A model generated the notes under the pieces. It was not told the DNA's origin and made no database searches. It saw only the letters and a program-made list of their open reading frames with translations. The position numbers were made by a program, and so were the translations under genes. 9,487 bases of DNA from CAYLSV01 sp964386435 (GTDB taxonomy: Bacteria; Planctomycetota; Phycisphaerae; Tepidisphaerales; Tepidisphaeraceae): positions 1 to 9,487 of the forward strand of contig CAYLSV010000123.1 of assembly GCA_964386435.1 (NCBI GenBank), in the 5' to 3' direction. Below, piece after piece: positions 1 through 6,043 of the stretch (position 1 is the stretch's first letter; the number at the start of each line of letters is the position of its first letter).

Positions 1-486
1 GACCCGCGGTACCTCGTCGCCGTCACGCCGCTGTGGGCGATCCTCGCCGCGGCGGGGTGGGCGGCGCTCGCCGACCGCCTGCCGCTGCTGCGGCGGGGTT
101 GGCCGCCGACCGTCGCGGCGCTGCTGGGCGTCGCCGTGCTCGTGCAGCCGATCTACTACCAGGTGCTGCCGCTGGCGGCGATGCCCGGCTTCACCGCCGC
201 CGAGCGGGCGGCCGATTGGTACCTTGCCCAGCCCGCTGACCGCTTGATCGCGTTTGACCCGGCGATCCACTTCCACGCCGACCAACCGCCCAAGCTCGAC
301 CCCAGGTGGCTCGCCGACCCGCCGCCGAGCACGGTGCTGATCTACGACCCGATGTACGCCCGCTACAACGCCGACGCCGGCCTGCTGACCACGCCTGAAG
401 CCCTTGCGGCCGCGGGCTGGGTGTCGGTGAATATCGCCGAACTGAATCTGCCGGACGGTTGGATGATCTACCGCAGCCCGGGATGA
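1..486 (+). CDS. C-terminal part of a GT-C (family 39-like) membrane glycosyltransferase
   Basis: The frame is open from base 1 to a TGA at 484-486, so the gene begins before the window and about 161 residues remain. The visible start reads DPRYLVAVTPLWAILAAAGW. An Arg-Tyr pair before a hydrophobic helix is typical of the late membrane segments of GT-C enzymes of the dolichyl-phosphate-mannose or ArnT type. A second hydrophobic stretch (about residues 41-60, PTVAALLGVAVLVQP) follows. A soluble tail of about 100 residues comes next, with Trp, Tyr and Asp residues (WYLAQPADRL, STVLIYDPMYARYN), as expected for the extracytoplasmic C-terminal domain. Catalytic residues of this class lie in the N-terminal loops, which are not visible, so activity cannot be judged. 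An internal ATG at 181 or GTG at 139 would make only a fragment. Family assignment is inference from this short segment; another polytopic membrane protein remains possible. Confidence 0.6.
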   Translation, partial: DPRYLVAVTPLWAILAAAGWAALADRLPLLRRGWPPTVAALLGVAVLVQPIYYQVLPLAAMPGFTAAERAADWYLAQPADRLIAFDPAIHFHADQPPKLDPRWLADPPPSTVLIYDPMYARYNADAGLLTTPEALAAAGWVSVNIAELNLPDGWMIYRSPG

Positions 487-514
487 CGGATCGGGCTGCG
501 GATCACCGGGTGCC
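487..514. terminator. Convergent gap with nested inverted repeats, possible bidirectional terminator
   Basis: Two genes end facing each other across 28 bases. An 8-base inverted repeat, GACGGATC at 485-492 and GATCCGTC at 529-536, brackets an inner 5-base stem ACCGG (505-509) with CCGGT (518-522). The outer arms lie in the last codons of each gene. There is no T-run on either strand, so this is only a weak candidate for a shared terminator. Confidence 0.25.
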
Positions 515-1108
515 TTACCGGTTCAGATGATCCGTCGGCCGCAGCAGCCACAGGGCCTCGACGTTGCCGCGGGTTTTGCCCTTGCTGCCGGGGATGGGGG
601 AGTCGGTTTCGCCCAGCACTTCGAATCCCGCGGCGGCCACGTTGTGCCTCGTCTGCTCCAGCACGGCGGCACGGGCGGCGTCGGGCAGGACGCCATCGAC
701 GAGCGACGCTTTTTCGGCCTCGTAATGGGGCTTCACCAGCGTCACCACCCGGCCGTCGGCCTTGAGGTTCCGGTGGGCGGCGGGCAGAATCTTCGCCTGC
801 CTTGTCCAGCCGGCGTCGATGACAATCAAATCGACCGGCTCGGCGAGTTCGACGTGCATCGCGTTGGTCCGCTCACGAACGGTGACGCGTTGGTCGGTCC
901 GCAGGCGGTAATCCAGCACGCCGTAGCCGGTGTCGATGGCAGTGACGTGCTTCACCCCGCGGCGCAGCAGCACGTCGGTGAAGCCGCCGGTGCTGCAGCC
1001 GAAGTCGGCGGCGGCGAGGCCCGTCACATCGACGCCCAGCGCCGTCAGGGCGTGATCGAGCTTCAACCCGCCGCGGGAGACGAAATCGTGCGTCGGCTCC
1101 GCGGGCAA
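515..1108 (-). CDS. TlyA/FtsJ-type rRNA 2'-O-methyltransferase, S4-less
   Basis: A 197-residue SAM-dependent methyltransferase of the TlyA (FtsJ/RrmJ fold) family, whose members methylate ribose 2'-OH of cytidines in rRNA. The family signature FVSRGGLKLDHAL is at residues 9-21. The SAM-binding loop DFGCSTGGFTD (35-45) and Asp59 in AIDTGYG follow. The K-D-K-E catalytic tetrad appears complete: Lys16, Asp98 (VIDAGW), Lys126 (VKPHYE) and Glu184 (GNVEALW). Classical TlyA proteins are about 270 residues with an N-terminal S4 RNA-binding domain of about 60 residues. Here the S4 domain is absent and the protein begins almost at the catalytic domain. The start is TTG at 1106-1108, immediately after the TAG of the upstream TPR gene in the same frame. 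No later start would keep Lys16, which supports the TTG. The upstream GGGGGGA may serve as ribosome binding site. The enzyme class is well supported; the rRNA target is unknown, and other RNAs are possible without S4. Confidence 0.85.
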   Translation of the reverse strand: MPAEPTHDFVSRGGLKLDHALTALGVDVTGLAAADFGCSTGGFTDVLLRRGVKHVTAIDTGYGVLDYRLRTDQRVTVRERTNAMHVELAEPVDLIVIDAGWTRQAKILPAAHRNLKADGRVVTLVKPHYEAEKASLVDGVLPDAARAAVLEQTRHNVAAAGFEVLGETDSPIPGSKGKTRGNVEALWLLRPTDHLNR

Positions 1109-2122
1109 CTAATCCCCCCACCGCGCCAGCAACGCCTCGACCTCCGGTTGCGTCGGCCGGATCGTCAGCGACCGCCGCCACGCCGCCACGGCCGCGGTGC
1201 GGTGAATCTCCTCCAGCTCCAGCCCCTCTTGGTACAGCCCGATGAACGCCTGCCCCATGCCGTTGAGGGCGGGAACGTAGTTGCGGTCCAGCCCCAGCGC
1301 CGCCTCGTACTCGTCGACGGCGGGACCGAACTCCTCCTGCTGCCGCCGGGCATCGCCCAGCAGCCGGTACGCCAGCGGCGATGGCGCCTCGCCCACCACG
1401 TCCTCCAAAAGTCCAACCGCCGCCCCAACCTTGCCCTGGCTGATCTGGTTGGCCGCCAGATTCTGCTTGATCGACGGCGACGCCCCGTCCAGCTCCAACG
1501 CTTGCTGATAGCTCGCCTCGGCCAGCACCGGGTTGCCGCGCATGTCGTGCGCGACGCCCAGGCTGCTCCACGCCGAAGGGTTGTCCGGATCGATCCGCGT
1601 TGCCTGCTCCAGGAACCGCAAGCCGCGGTCGAGGTCGCGCAGCGCGAGGTAGACCTGCCCCAGCGCGAGGTTCAGCTGCAAATCGTCCTGCTCGATCGCC
1701 AGCCCGGCGACGTAGGTGTCGGCCGCGTCGCGCAAACGGTTGAGCATCTGGTACGTGACACCCAAGTCGCGGTAGTTCTCGGCACTCGTCGGGTCGAGGC
1801 GGACGACGCTCTCGTAGTGCGGCAACGCGTCGCCGTAGAGGCCGCTCTCGCGGTAGATGTCGCCCAACAGGGCGTGGGCCATGCGCAGCTCCGGGTTGCG
1901 CTCGACGGCCGACTCCAGAAGCTCGATGGCCAGCTCCTCATCCCCCGCCCGCTGAGCCAAAACGCCCGCGGCGTACTCATCCACCGCCGCCGGAGCGGCA
2001 TCGGGTGCGGCGGCCCCGTTGCCGGCACAACCCGCCGCACTTGCCAGGCCCGCCAGCGCCGTCGCCACGAGAACTCGCCGAATCGCTGTCACATGTTTGG
2101 TTTGCTCGCCCGCTTGCTGCAC
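1109..2122 (-). CDS. TPR-repeat protein, possible lipoprotein
   Basis: A 337-residue protein made almost wholly of tetratricopeptide repeats, which form a helical scaffold for protein-protein contact. After a basic hydrophobic leader (IRRVLVATALAGLASAAGC, Cys32) comes an Ala/Pro linker (33-47). Eight repeats follow: seven at about a 34-residue pitch (48-81, 82-115, 116-149, 150-183, 184-217, then less regular 218-250 and 251-284) and a last one from about 285 that carries an insertion (YQEGLELEEIHRTAAV). Gly/Ala at repeat position 8 and Pro near position 32 recur (ERNPELRM, RLDPTSAE, RIDPDNPS). The residues before Cys32 (A-A-G) only loosely fit a lipobox, so lipidation is possible but unproven; export is likely. 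The GTG at 2120-2122 has AGGA 7 bases upstream. A second in-frame GTG at 2090-2092 gives a shorter leader but lacks a good ribosome binding site. The methyltransferase gene follows directly, so the two are probably cotranscribed. The binding partner is unknown. Confidence 0.85.
   Translation of the reverse strand: MQQAGEQTKHVTAIRRVLVATALAGLASAAGCAGNGAAAPDAAPAAVDEYAAGVLAQRAGDEELAIELLESAVERNPELRMAHALLGDIYRESGLYGDALPHYESVVRLDPTSAENYRDLGVTYQMLNRLRDAADTYVAGLAIEQDDLQLNLALGQVYLALRDLDRGLRFLEQATRIDPDNPSAWSSLGVAHDMRGNPVLAEASYQQALELDGASPSIKQNLAANQISQGKVGAAVGLLEDVVGEAPSPLAYRLLGDARRQQEEFGPAVDEYEAALGLDRNYVPALNGMGQAFIGLYQEGLELEEIHRTAAVAAWRRSLTIRPTQPEVEALLARWGD
1113..1119 (-). promoter_or_regulatory. Possible ribosome binding site for the methyltransferase TTG start
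   Basis: Read on the minus strand, GGGGGGA lies 4 bases before the TTG at 1106-1108, inside the last codons of the TPR gene (Trp-Gly-Asp-stop). It is purine-rich but not a consensus GGAGG. It is the only candidate near this start, and its position implies translation coupled to that of the TPR gene. Confidence 0.4.
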
Positions 2123-2129
2123 GTTGGCA

Positions 2130-2133
2130 TCCT
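2130..2133 (-). promoter_or_regulatory. Ribosome binding site deciding the TPR start
   Basis: On the minus strand AGGA lies 7 bases ahead of the GTG at 2120-2122. It favours this GTG over the in-frame GTG at 2090-2092, which has no purine-rich motif at a suitable distance. Confidence 0.5.
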
Positions 2134-2237
2134 ATTTGTGACCCGCCCCGCGGCCAAGCGGCACCGGCAGGAATCGCCCACGGAATGCCGCCGCCGCCCG
2201 TTACCTACCATGTGGCGGGGAGTACGCCGCCAGCCGC

Positions 2238-2242
2238 AGGAA
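2238..2242 (+). promoter_or_regulatory. Ribosome binding site deciding the glycosyltransferase start
   Basis: AGGAA is placed 5 bases ahead of GTG 2248-2250. The alternative ATG at 2185-2187 has AGGA 12 bases away, which is too far. This is the main reason for choosing the GTG. Confidence 0.55.
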
Positions 2243-2247
2243 CCATC

Positions 2248-3048
2248 GTGCCAGCATCCGACACCACCCTCGACCGCACGCTTATCGCCATCCCGGTCCA
2301 CAACGAGGTGAAGTACCTGCGGAATGTGCTCGACCGCGTCCGCCGGTACCACGACGACGTGCTGTGCATCGATGACGGCTCGACCGACGGCAGCGGCGAG
2401 ATCCTGCAGGAGTTGGCCGACGCCGGTGACATCCAGCTCATCGCCCAGGCGACCAACCAAGGCTACGGCCGGGCGCTGATCGACGCCTTCGACCACGCCC
2501 ATGCCCGCGGTTACGAGTGGATCGTGACCATGGACTGCGACGAGCAGCACGACCCGGCCCTGTTGCCCGAATTCTTCAAGGCCATCGCCCGCGATGATGC
2601 CGACATCGTCAGCGGCAGCCGCTACCTCGCCAGCTTCGACGGCGACGATCTGCCGCCAAAAGAACGCCGGCGGATCAACTGCACGCTCACGACGCTGCTC
2701 AACGACGTGTTCGACGAGGAGCTGACGGAAAAGCTTACCGACAGCTTCTGCGGCTACAAGGCCCACCGCGTCGGCCCGACTGCGAACCTCGACCTCGACG
2801 AGGCCGGCTACGCCTTTCCGATGCAGCTTTGGCCGCGGGCCATCGACGCCGGGCTGCGGATTCGCGAGATCCCGGTGCATTTGATTTACAACGACGCCGC
2901 CCGCACGTTCGGCAACGGCCTCGACGACTCCGACCGCCGACTGAAGCATTACCTGGCCGTACTCGACGAGGAACTGGAGCGAACCGACCGGCCCGGCGTC
3001 GGCTGGAACGTCGCCCAGGACATCGCCGAGGCCGGCGGCTGCCAATGA
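2248..3048 (+). CDS. Family 2 glycosyltransferase (polyprenyl-phosphate type), soluble
   Basis: A 266-residue GT-A fold enzyme that should transfer a sugar from a nucleotide-sugar donor. The N-terminal LIAIPVHNE (12-20) is the first strand of GT2 proteins. IDDGSTDGS (41-49) is the nucleotide-binding motif. MDCDEQHDP (95-103) is the metal-binding DxD region and closely resembles the DADGQHDP of dolichyl- or undecaprenyl-phosphate sugar synthases. SGSRY (122-126) and SFCGYKAHR are further marks of that subgroup. There is no hydrophobic C-terminal segment, so it is a cytosolic or peripheral enzyme of the DPM1 kind rather than a membrane-anchored one. An upstream ATG at 2185 is an alternative start, but the GTG has a better ribosome binding site and lies just ahead of the domain. 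The stop TGA overlaps the ATG of the next gene (ATGA), which implies coupled translation. Donor and acceptor cannot be read from the sequence; lipid-linked sugar or envelope glycan synthesis is likely. Confidence 0.85.
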   Translation: MPASDTTLDRTLIAIPVHNEVKYLRNVLDRVRRYHDDVLCIDDGSTDGSGEILQELADAGDIQLIAQATNQGYGRALIDAFDHAHARGYEWIVTMDCDEQHDPALLPEFFKAIARDDADIVSGSRYLASFDGDDLPPKERRRINCTLTTLLNDVFDEELTEKLTDSFCGYKAHRVGPTANLDLDEAGYAFPMQLWPRAIDAGLRIREIPVHLIYNDAARTFGNGLDDSDRRLKHYLAVLDEELERTDRPGVGWNVAQDIAEAGGCQ

Positions 3049-4532
3049 TTCGACGCATGGCCGAGGCGCTCCCGAGCTACGACGACTGGAAGGCGCCCCA
3101 AGCCGACGGCGGCACCCTGCTGTGGCCCGACCTCGCCACGCTCGCCGACGCGGCCCGGCAGAACAAGGACCGCCTCGACGCGTCCGACGCGCCCATCGGC
3201 GGCACGCCGCTAAGCGAACTTCGGCGGGACCATCGGGCGTTCCTGAATCTCGCCGACGCGCCGATCGTCGCCACCGGCCACCAGTGCGAGCTGTACCACC
3301 CCGGCGTGTGGGCGAAAAACGCCGTCCTCCACCACGCCGCCGAGGCGACGGGCGGGCAGGCGGTCCACGTCGTCGTCGAGACGGACGCCCCGAAGCACCT
3401 CAACCTCCGCCTGCCGCCGCCGGCGGTGGGGCGGGTCGGCGTCGATGAACCCATTACCGACGACCCCGACCTTGCCGCCGCGAAGTGGTCCGGCCGGCTC
3501 GCCGCGCCCTCGCCGGCCCACATCGACGGCCTGCGCCCCCACGCCGAGACCCGGCCGCTGCTGGGGCAAATCCTCAACGCCCTCGCCACCGCCAACGTCG
3601 AGCAGGCCCAAACCTTCGCCCCCGGTGCCGGCGGCCTCGTCGCCGCGCTCACGGCCGCCACGCACGAGCTCGATTGGTCGCTGGGCCTCCGCCACGCCGC
3701 GCTGCCGCTGGGGCCGATGCTGCTGAGCGATGGCTTCCTCACCCTCGTCCGCCACCTCGCCGCCGAGGCCGAAGCTTTCGCCGCCGACTACAACGCTTCC
3801 CTCGCCGACTACCGGCAGCAGCACGGCATCGACGACGACCAACGGCCGATGCCCGACCTCGCCGTCACGCAGGACACGATCGAGCTGCCGCTGTGGTTCG
3901 ATGACCTGGCCACCGGCCGCCGGGAGCGGGCGACCCTGGTGCGGCACGAGGGTCGATGTTGGCTCGTCGCCCCAAGCGGCGACCGCCTCGACCTCGGTCG
4001 TGAGGAAGCCGCCACCACCCGCTGGCTGATGGCCCGGCAACTCCGCCTCGCCCCGCGGGCACTGTGTCTGACGCTGTTCCTCCGCCTGATCGCGTGCGAT
4101 GTGTTCGTCCACGGCATCGGCGGCGGCCGGTACGACCAAGTGACCGACCGCCTGATCGCCCGCCACTTCAACCTCGCCCCGCCAAAGTTCGCCGTCGCCA
4201 CGGCCACCCTCCGCTGGCCCAGCAGCGCCGACGTCGACCGTGTCTGCCCCCCGTGCCTGAAGATGCGCCGCCACCGCCTCTACCACAACCTGCTCGGCGA
4301 CGCCAAGACCGACTTCCTGAGCCGTCCCGACAAGCCCGCCGCCTTCGCCGAGTTGCACGCCGCCCTCGCGGCCGCCGCCCGCCGCAGCGAGCCGTACCAA
4401 AAGCTCCTCGCCGCCCTCGACGCCGCCCCCGCGCGGCAGCGGTGGGAAGCCAAGGTATTCGACCGCGAGCTGTTCTACGCCCTGCAACCCGCCGACCGCT
4501 TGACACGGTTGATCGATCGCTTCGGCGGGTAG
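3045..4532 (+). CDS. Uncharacterised protein, weakly similar to bacillithiol synthase BshC
   Basis: A 495-residue soluble protein of uncertain function. Residues 75-92 (VATGHQCELYHPGVWAKN) followed by HVVVETDAPKHLNL (about 105-118) recall the N-terminal core of BshC, the enzyme adding cysteine to glucosaminyl-malate. BshC proteins have VTGQQ.GLF.GP..T..K and then a WxA.EDHD segment. The acidic EDHD is not matched exactly here (ETDAPKH), so the same chemistry is doubtful. Later landmarks are an FVHGIGGGRYD motif (354-364) followed by VTDRLI, a CPPC pair (Cys401, Cys404), and a charged helical C-terminus. The length is near that of BshC (about 500-540). ATG 3045 overlaps the glycosyltransferase stop by 4 bases; a second in-frame ATG at 3057 is possible. 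The neighbour is a GT2, not the GT4 enzyme BshA, and no deacetylase is present, so the context does not support bacillithiol synthesis. The resemblance is from memory of motifs and needs a profile search. Confidence 0.6.
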   Translation: MIRRMAEALPSYDDWKAPQADGGTLLWPDLATLADAARQNKDRLDASDAPIGGTPLSELRRDHRAFLNLADAPIVATGHQCELYHPGVWAKNAVLHHAAEATGGQAVHVVVETDAPKHLNLRLPPPAVGRVGVDEPITDDPDLAAAKWSGRLAAPSPAHIDGLRPHAETRPLLGQILNALATANVEQAQTFAPGAGGLVAALTAATHELDWSLGLRHAALPLGPMLLSDGFLTLVRHLAAEAEAFAADYNASLADYRQQHGIDDDQRPMPDLAVTQDTIELPLWFDDLATGRRERATLVRHEGRCWLVAPSGDRLDLGREEAATTRWLMARQLRLAPRALCLTLFLRLIACDVFVHGIGGGRYDQVTDRLIARHFNLAPPKFAVATATLRWPSSADVDRVCPPCLKMRRHRLYHNLLGDAKTDFLSRPDKPAAFAELHAALAAAARRSEPYQKLLAALDAAPARQRWEAKVFDRELFYALQPADRLTRLIDRFGG

Positions 4533-4549
4533 GCATCGCGTGCCCGGAC

Positions 4550-4617
4550 CTGCCGCACGTGGTGCGGCGGCTACCGCTGTCGAGCTTTGATTGCACCCGC
4601 ACGCGGCAGCTCGTTTT
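4550..4617 (+). terminator. Hairpins and T-run after the BshC-like gene, possible terminator or attenuator
   Basis: Eighteen bases after the stop at 4530-4532 lies a 7-base perfect stem, GCCGCAC (4552-4558) with GTGCGGC (4562-4568) and a 3-base loop. A U-G and a C-G pair extend it to 4550-4570. A second stem, CGAGCT (4581-4586) with AGCTCG (4608-4613), is followed directly by TTTT (4614-4617). The segment CTGCCGC (4550-4556) can also pair with GCGGCAG (4603-4609), so the structures exclude one another. The rest of the 119-base gap 4533-4651 shows no gene and no clear ribosome binding site before ATG 4652. Confidence 0.35.
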
Positions 4618-4651
4618 GCCAACGCACGCCACACCTCGCACGACCAACGAC

Positions 4652-6001
4652 ATGCTGCCGGCCCTTATCCTGCTCGCCACCGCCGGCCTTGCCCTGACGC
4701 TGCTCGGCTTGATCGGCCGCCGCGTCGGCGAGCACCCGCACTGCCGCCGGTGCGGCCGCAACTTGTTTGGCGTCGAGTCCGCCGCCTGCCCGGAGTGTGG
4801 CCGTGACGTGACGCCGCCGGCCGCCACCGTCATCGGCCACCGCCAGCGCCGGCCGCGACTCGCGTGGCTCGGCGGCACGCTGCTCGTCGCCCCGATCGCC
4901 GTGCTGCTGGCGACGACCGCCATCGACTGGCAAAGCCTCAAGCCCGCCGCCTGGCTCATCGCCGAACTCGACGGCGACCAAACCTTCATCGCCGCCGCCG
5001 ACAGCTTGCGGACGAAGCTGGAGGCGAGGCAACTCGACGACGCCGCGGTGGAGCGGGCCGCCGACAAGCTGCTGGCCCGCCAAGCGGACGCCGACAAGCC
5101 GTGGCACCTCGCCGCCGGGCAGTTCATCGAGGCCGCGCACGATGCCGGGCAGTTGGGCGACGAGCGCTGGCAGGCGTACCTGCGGCACATCTTTGGCCGC
5201 GACGCGGTCGAGCTTCAGGTTCGTCCGGTCATCCGCCAAGGCGACCCGTTGCCGATCCGTCTCGCCCGCACCAACATCCCGATCGGCAACCAGTTGCGTG
5301 GTGGCGATTTACGGTTCGGCTTCGCGGCCGATGCCGGCATCCCCGATCTACGAAACGACGCCACCCTCCGCAGCAACTTCCACGGCGGCTCGCGCACCAA
5401 CAACCGCCCGAAGATCCCCGGCATGCGCACCGCCCAGTGGCCCATCGGCACGAAGTTGTTCACGCTCGAAGTCCGGCACGAGCTCCATCCCTCACCTGGC
5501 GGCTCAGGGATACCCGCGCCGGACAGTCTGCCGCTGGCCGTCAACGCGTACCGGCACTCATTCGAGGTCGAGGTGCTGCCGGCCGACGTTCCGCAGCCGT
5601 TGTTGGATGCGCGGGCGGCGTTCGCGCCGCCGCCTGGCGCGGTTGAACCCGCGTCTAAGGCGGCGTATGACGAGCCTGCGCGAACCGACCAGCTCGAATT
5701 GTCGATCCGGATATTGCCCGAGCTTTGGCCCCGGCTGAGCGATCACGTCGCGCACGTGTTGGCCGCCGATCGATCAATTCCGCTGAAGTCCGGCGGCTGG
5801 ATGACCGAGCCCGAGTGGGTGACGCTGGACTGCACCGGCCCCGCGGGCGCCGCGTTGCCGGGCTCGACCGTCACGATCCTGCTGCTGCCCGACCACGACG
5901 AGGCTTTGGAGCGGGTCGAGGCGACGCCGATCTACGATGGGCCGGTGCGGGTGGAGGACGTGCCGGTGCGGCATCAGGCGATCTATGAGCCGCCCGGGTA
6001 G
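4652..6001 (+). CDS. Zinc-ribbon membrane protein, first of two tandem paralogs
   Basis: A 449-residue protein of unknown function. Residues 2-20 form a hydrophobic helix. Then comes a four-cysteine zinc ribbon (HCRRCG and CPECG; Cys31, Cys34, Cys46, Cys49), a basic linker (GHRQRRPR), and a second hydrophobic helix (about 70-91). A polar region of about 355 residues follows and is probably extracytoplasmic, which would leave the ribbon on the cytoplasmic side between the two helices. This short CxxC/CxxC ribbon beside a membrane helix is frequent in planctomycete proteins. Within the polar region, QVRPVIRQGDPLPI (about 189-202) and VEVLPADVPQPL are shared with the next gene. ATG 4652 was chosen because the paralog starts at the same point relative to its ribbon; the open frame further upstream (4064-4651) is a shadow of the previous gene. 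No enzyme motif is visible. A structural, sensing or assembly role in the envelope is speculation. Confidence 0.8.
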   Translation: MLPALILLATAGLALTLLGLIGRRVGEHPHCRRCGRNLFGVESAACPECGRDVTPPAATVIGHRQRRPRLAWLGGTLLVAPIAVLLATTAIDWQSLKPAAWLIAELDGDQTFIAAADSLRTKLEARQLDDAAVERAADKLLARQADADKPWHLAAGQFIEAAHDAGQLGDERWQAYLRHIFGRDAVELQVRPVIRQGDPLPIRLARTNIPIGNQLRGGDLRFGFAADAGIPDLRNDATLRSNFHGGSRTNNRPKIPGMRTAQWPIGTKLFTLEVRHELHPSPGGSGIPAPDSLPLAVNAYRHSFEVEVLPADVPQPLLDARAAFAPPPGAVEPASKAAYDEPARTDQLELSIRILPELWPRLSDHVAHVLAADRSIPLKSGGWMTEPEWVTLDCTGPAGAALPGSTVTILLLPDHDEALERVEATPIYDGPVRVEDVPVRHQAIYEPPG

Positions 6002-6043
6002 GACGGGGTGGTGTGGCCGTGCACTTCTTGGCAGAATGGCCGC

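Larger units (their letters stand above)
2123..2247. promoter_or_regulatory. Divergent intergenic region between TPR and glycosyltransferase genes
   Basis: This 125-base gap separates genes that diverge, so it should hold promoters for both. For the minus-strand gene I see TTGGCC (plus-strand 2152-2157), a 17-base spacer and TAGGAT (plus-strand 2129-2134), a 4/6 plus 4/6 match to sigma-70 boxes. That -10 box overlaps the AGGA proposed as ribosome binding site, so only one reading can hold, or the transcript is nearly leaderless. No convincing plus-strand promoter was found. If the glycosyltransferase starts at ATG 2185, the gap shrinks to 62 bases. Confidence 0.35.

Noticed and set aside
2180..2200. 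GCC/CCG trinucleotide runs, here and in many coding regions, as microsatellites
   Set aside because: They are short, imperfect, and expected from Ala, Pro and Arg codons in DNA of this composition.
2136..2211. Plus-strand promoter for the glycosyltransferase (TTGTGA near 2136, TACCAT near 2206)
   Set aside because: No pair of boxes falls at 16-18 base spacing, so no plus-strand promoter is claimed.
527..2311. Plus-strand open frame of 594 codons antisense to the methyltransferase and TPR genes
   Set aside because: It is a mirror of strongly GC3-biased genes on the other strand. Its translation is rich in Arg, Gln, Val and Gly without domain signatures, while the minus strand encodes clear TlyA and TPR motifs.
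2089..3045. Minus-strand open frame of 318 codons opposite the glycosyltransferase
   Set aside because: The plus strand carries diagnostic GT2 motifs; the antisense reading is Val/Gly-rich without any.
3210..4634. Minus-strand open frame of 474 codons opposite the BshC-like gene
   Set aside because: Low-complexity Gly/Glu/Val-rich translation with no recognisable fold; explained by codon bias of the plus-strand gene, which overlaps its neighbour with a classic ATGA.
4064..4651. Upstream extension of the first zinc-ribbon gene
   Set aside because: The extension is an Arg/Pro-rich shadow of the BshC-like gene in another frame. The paralog at 6044 starts at the equivalent of ATG 4652.
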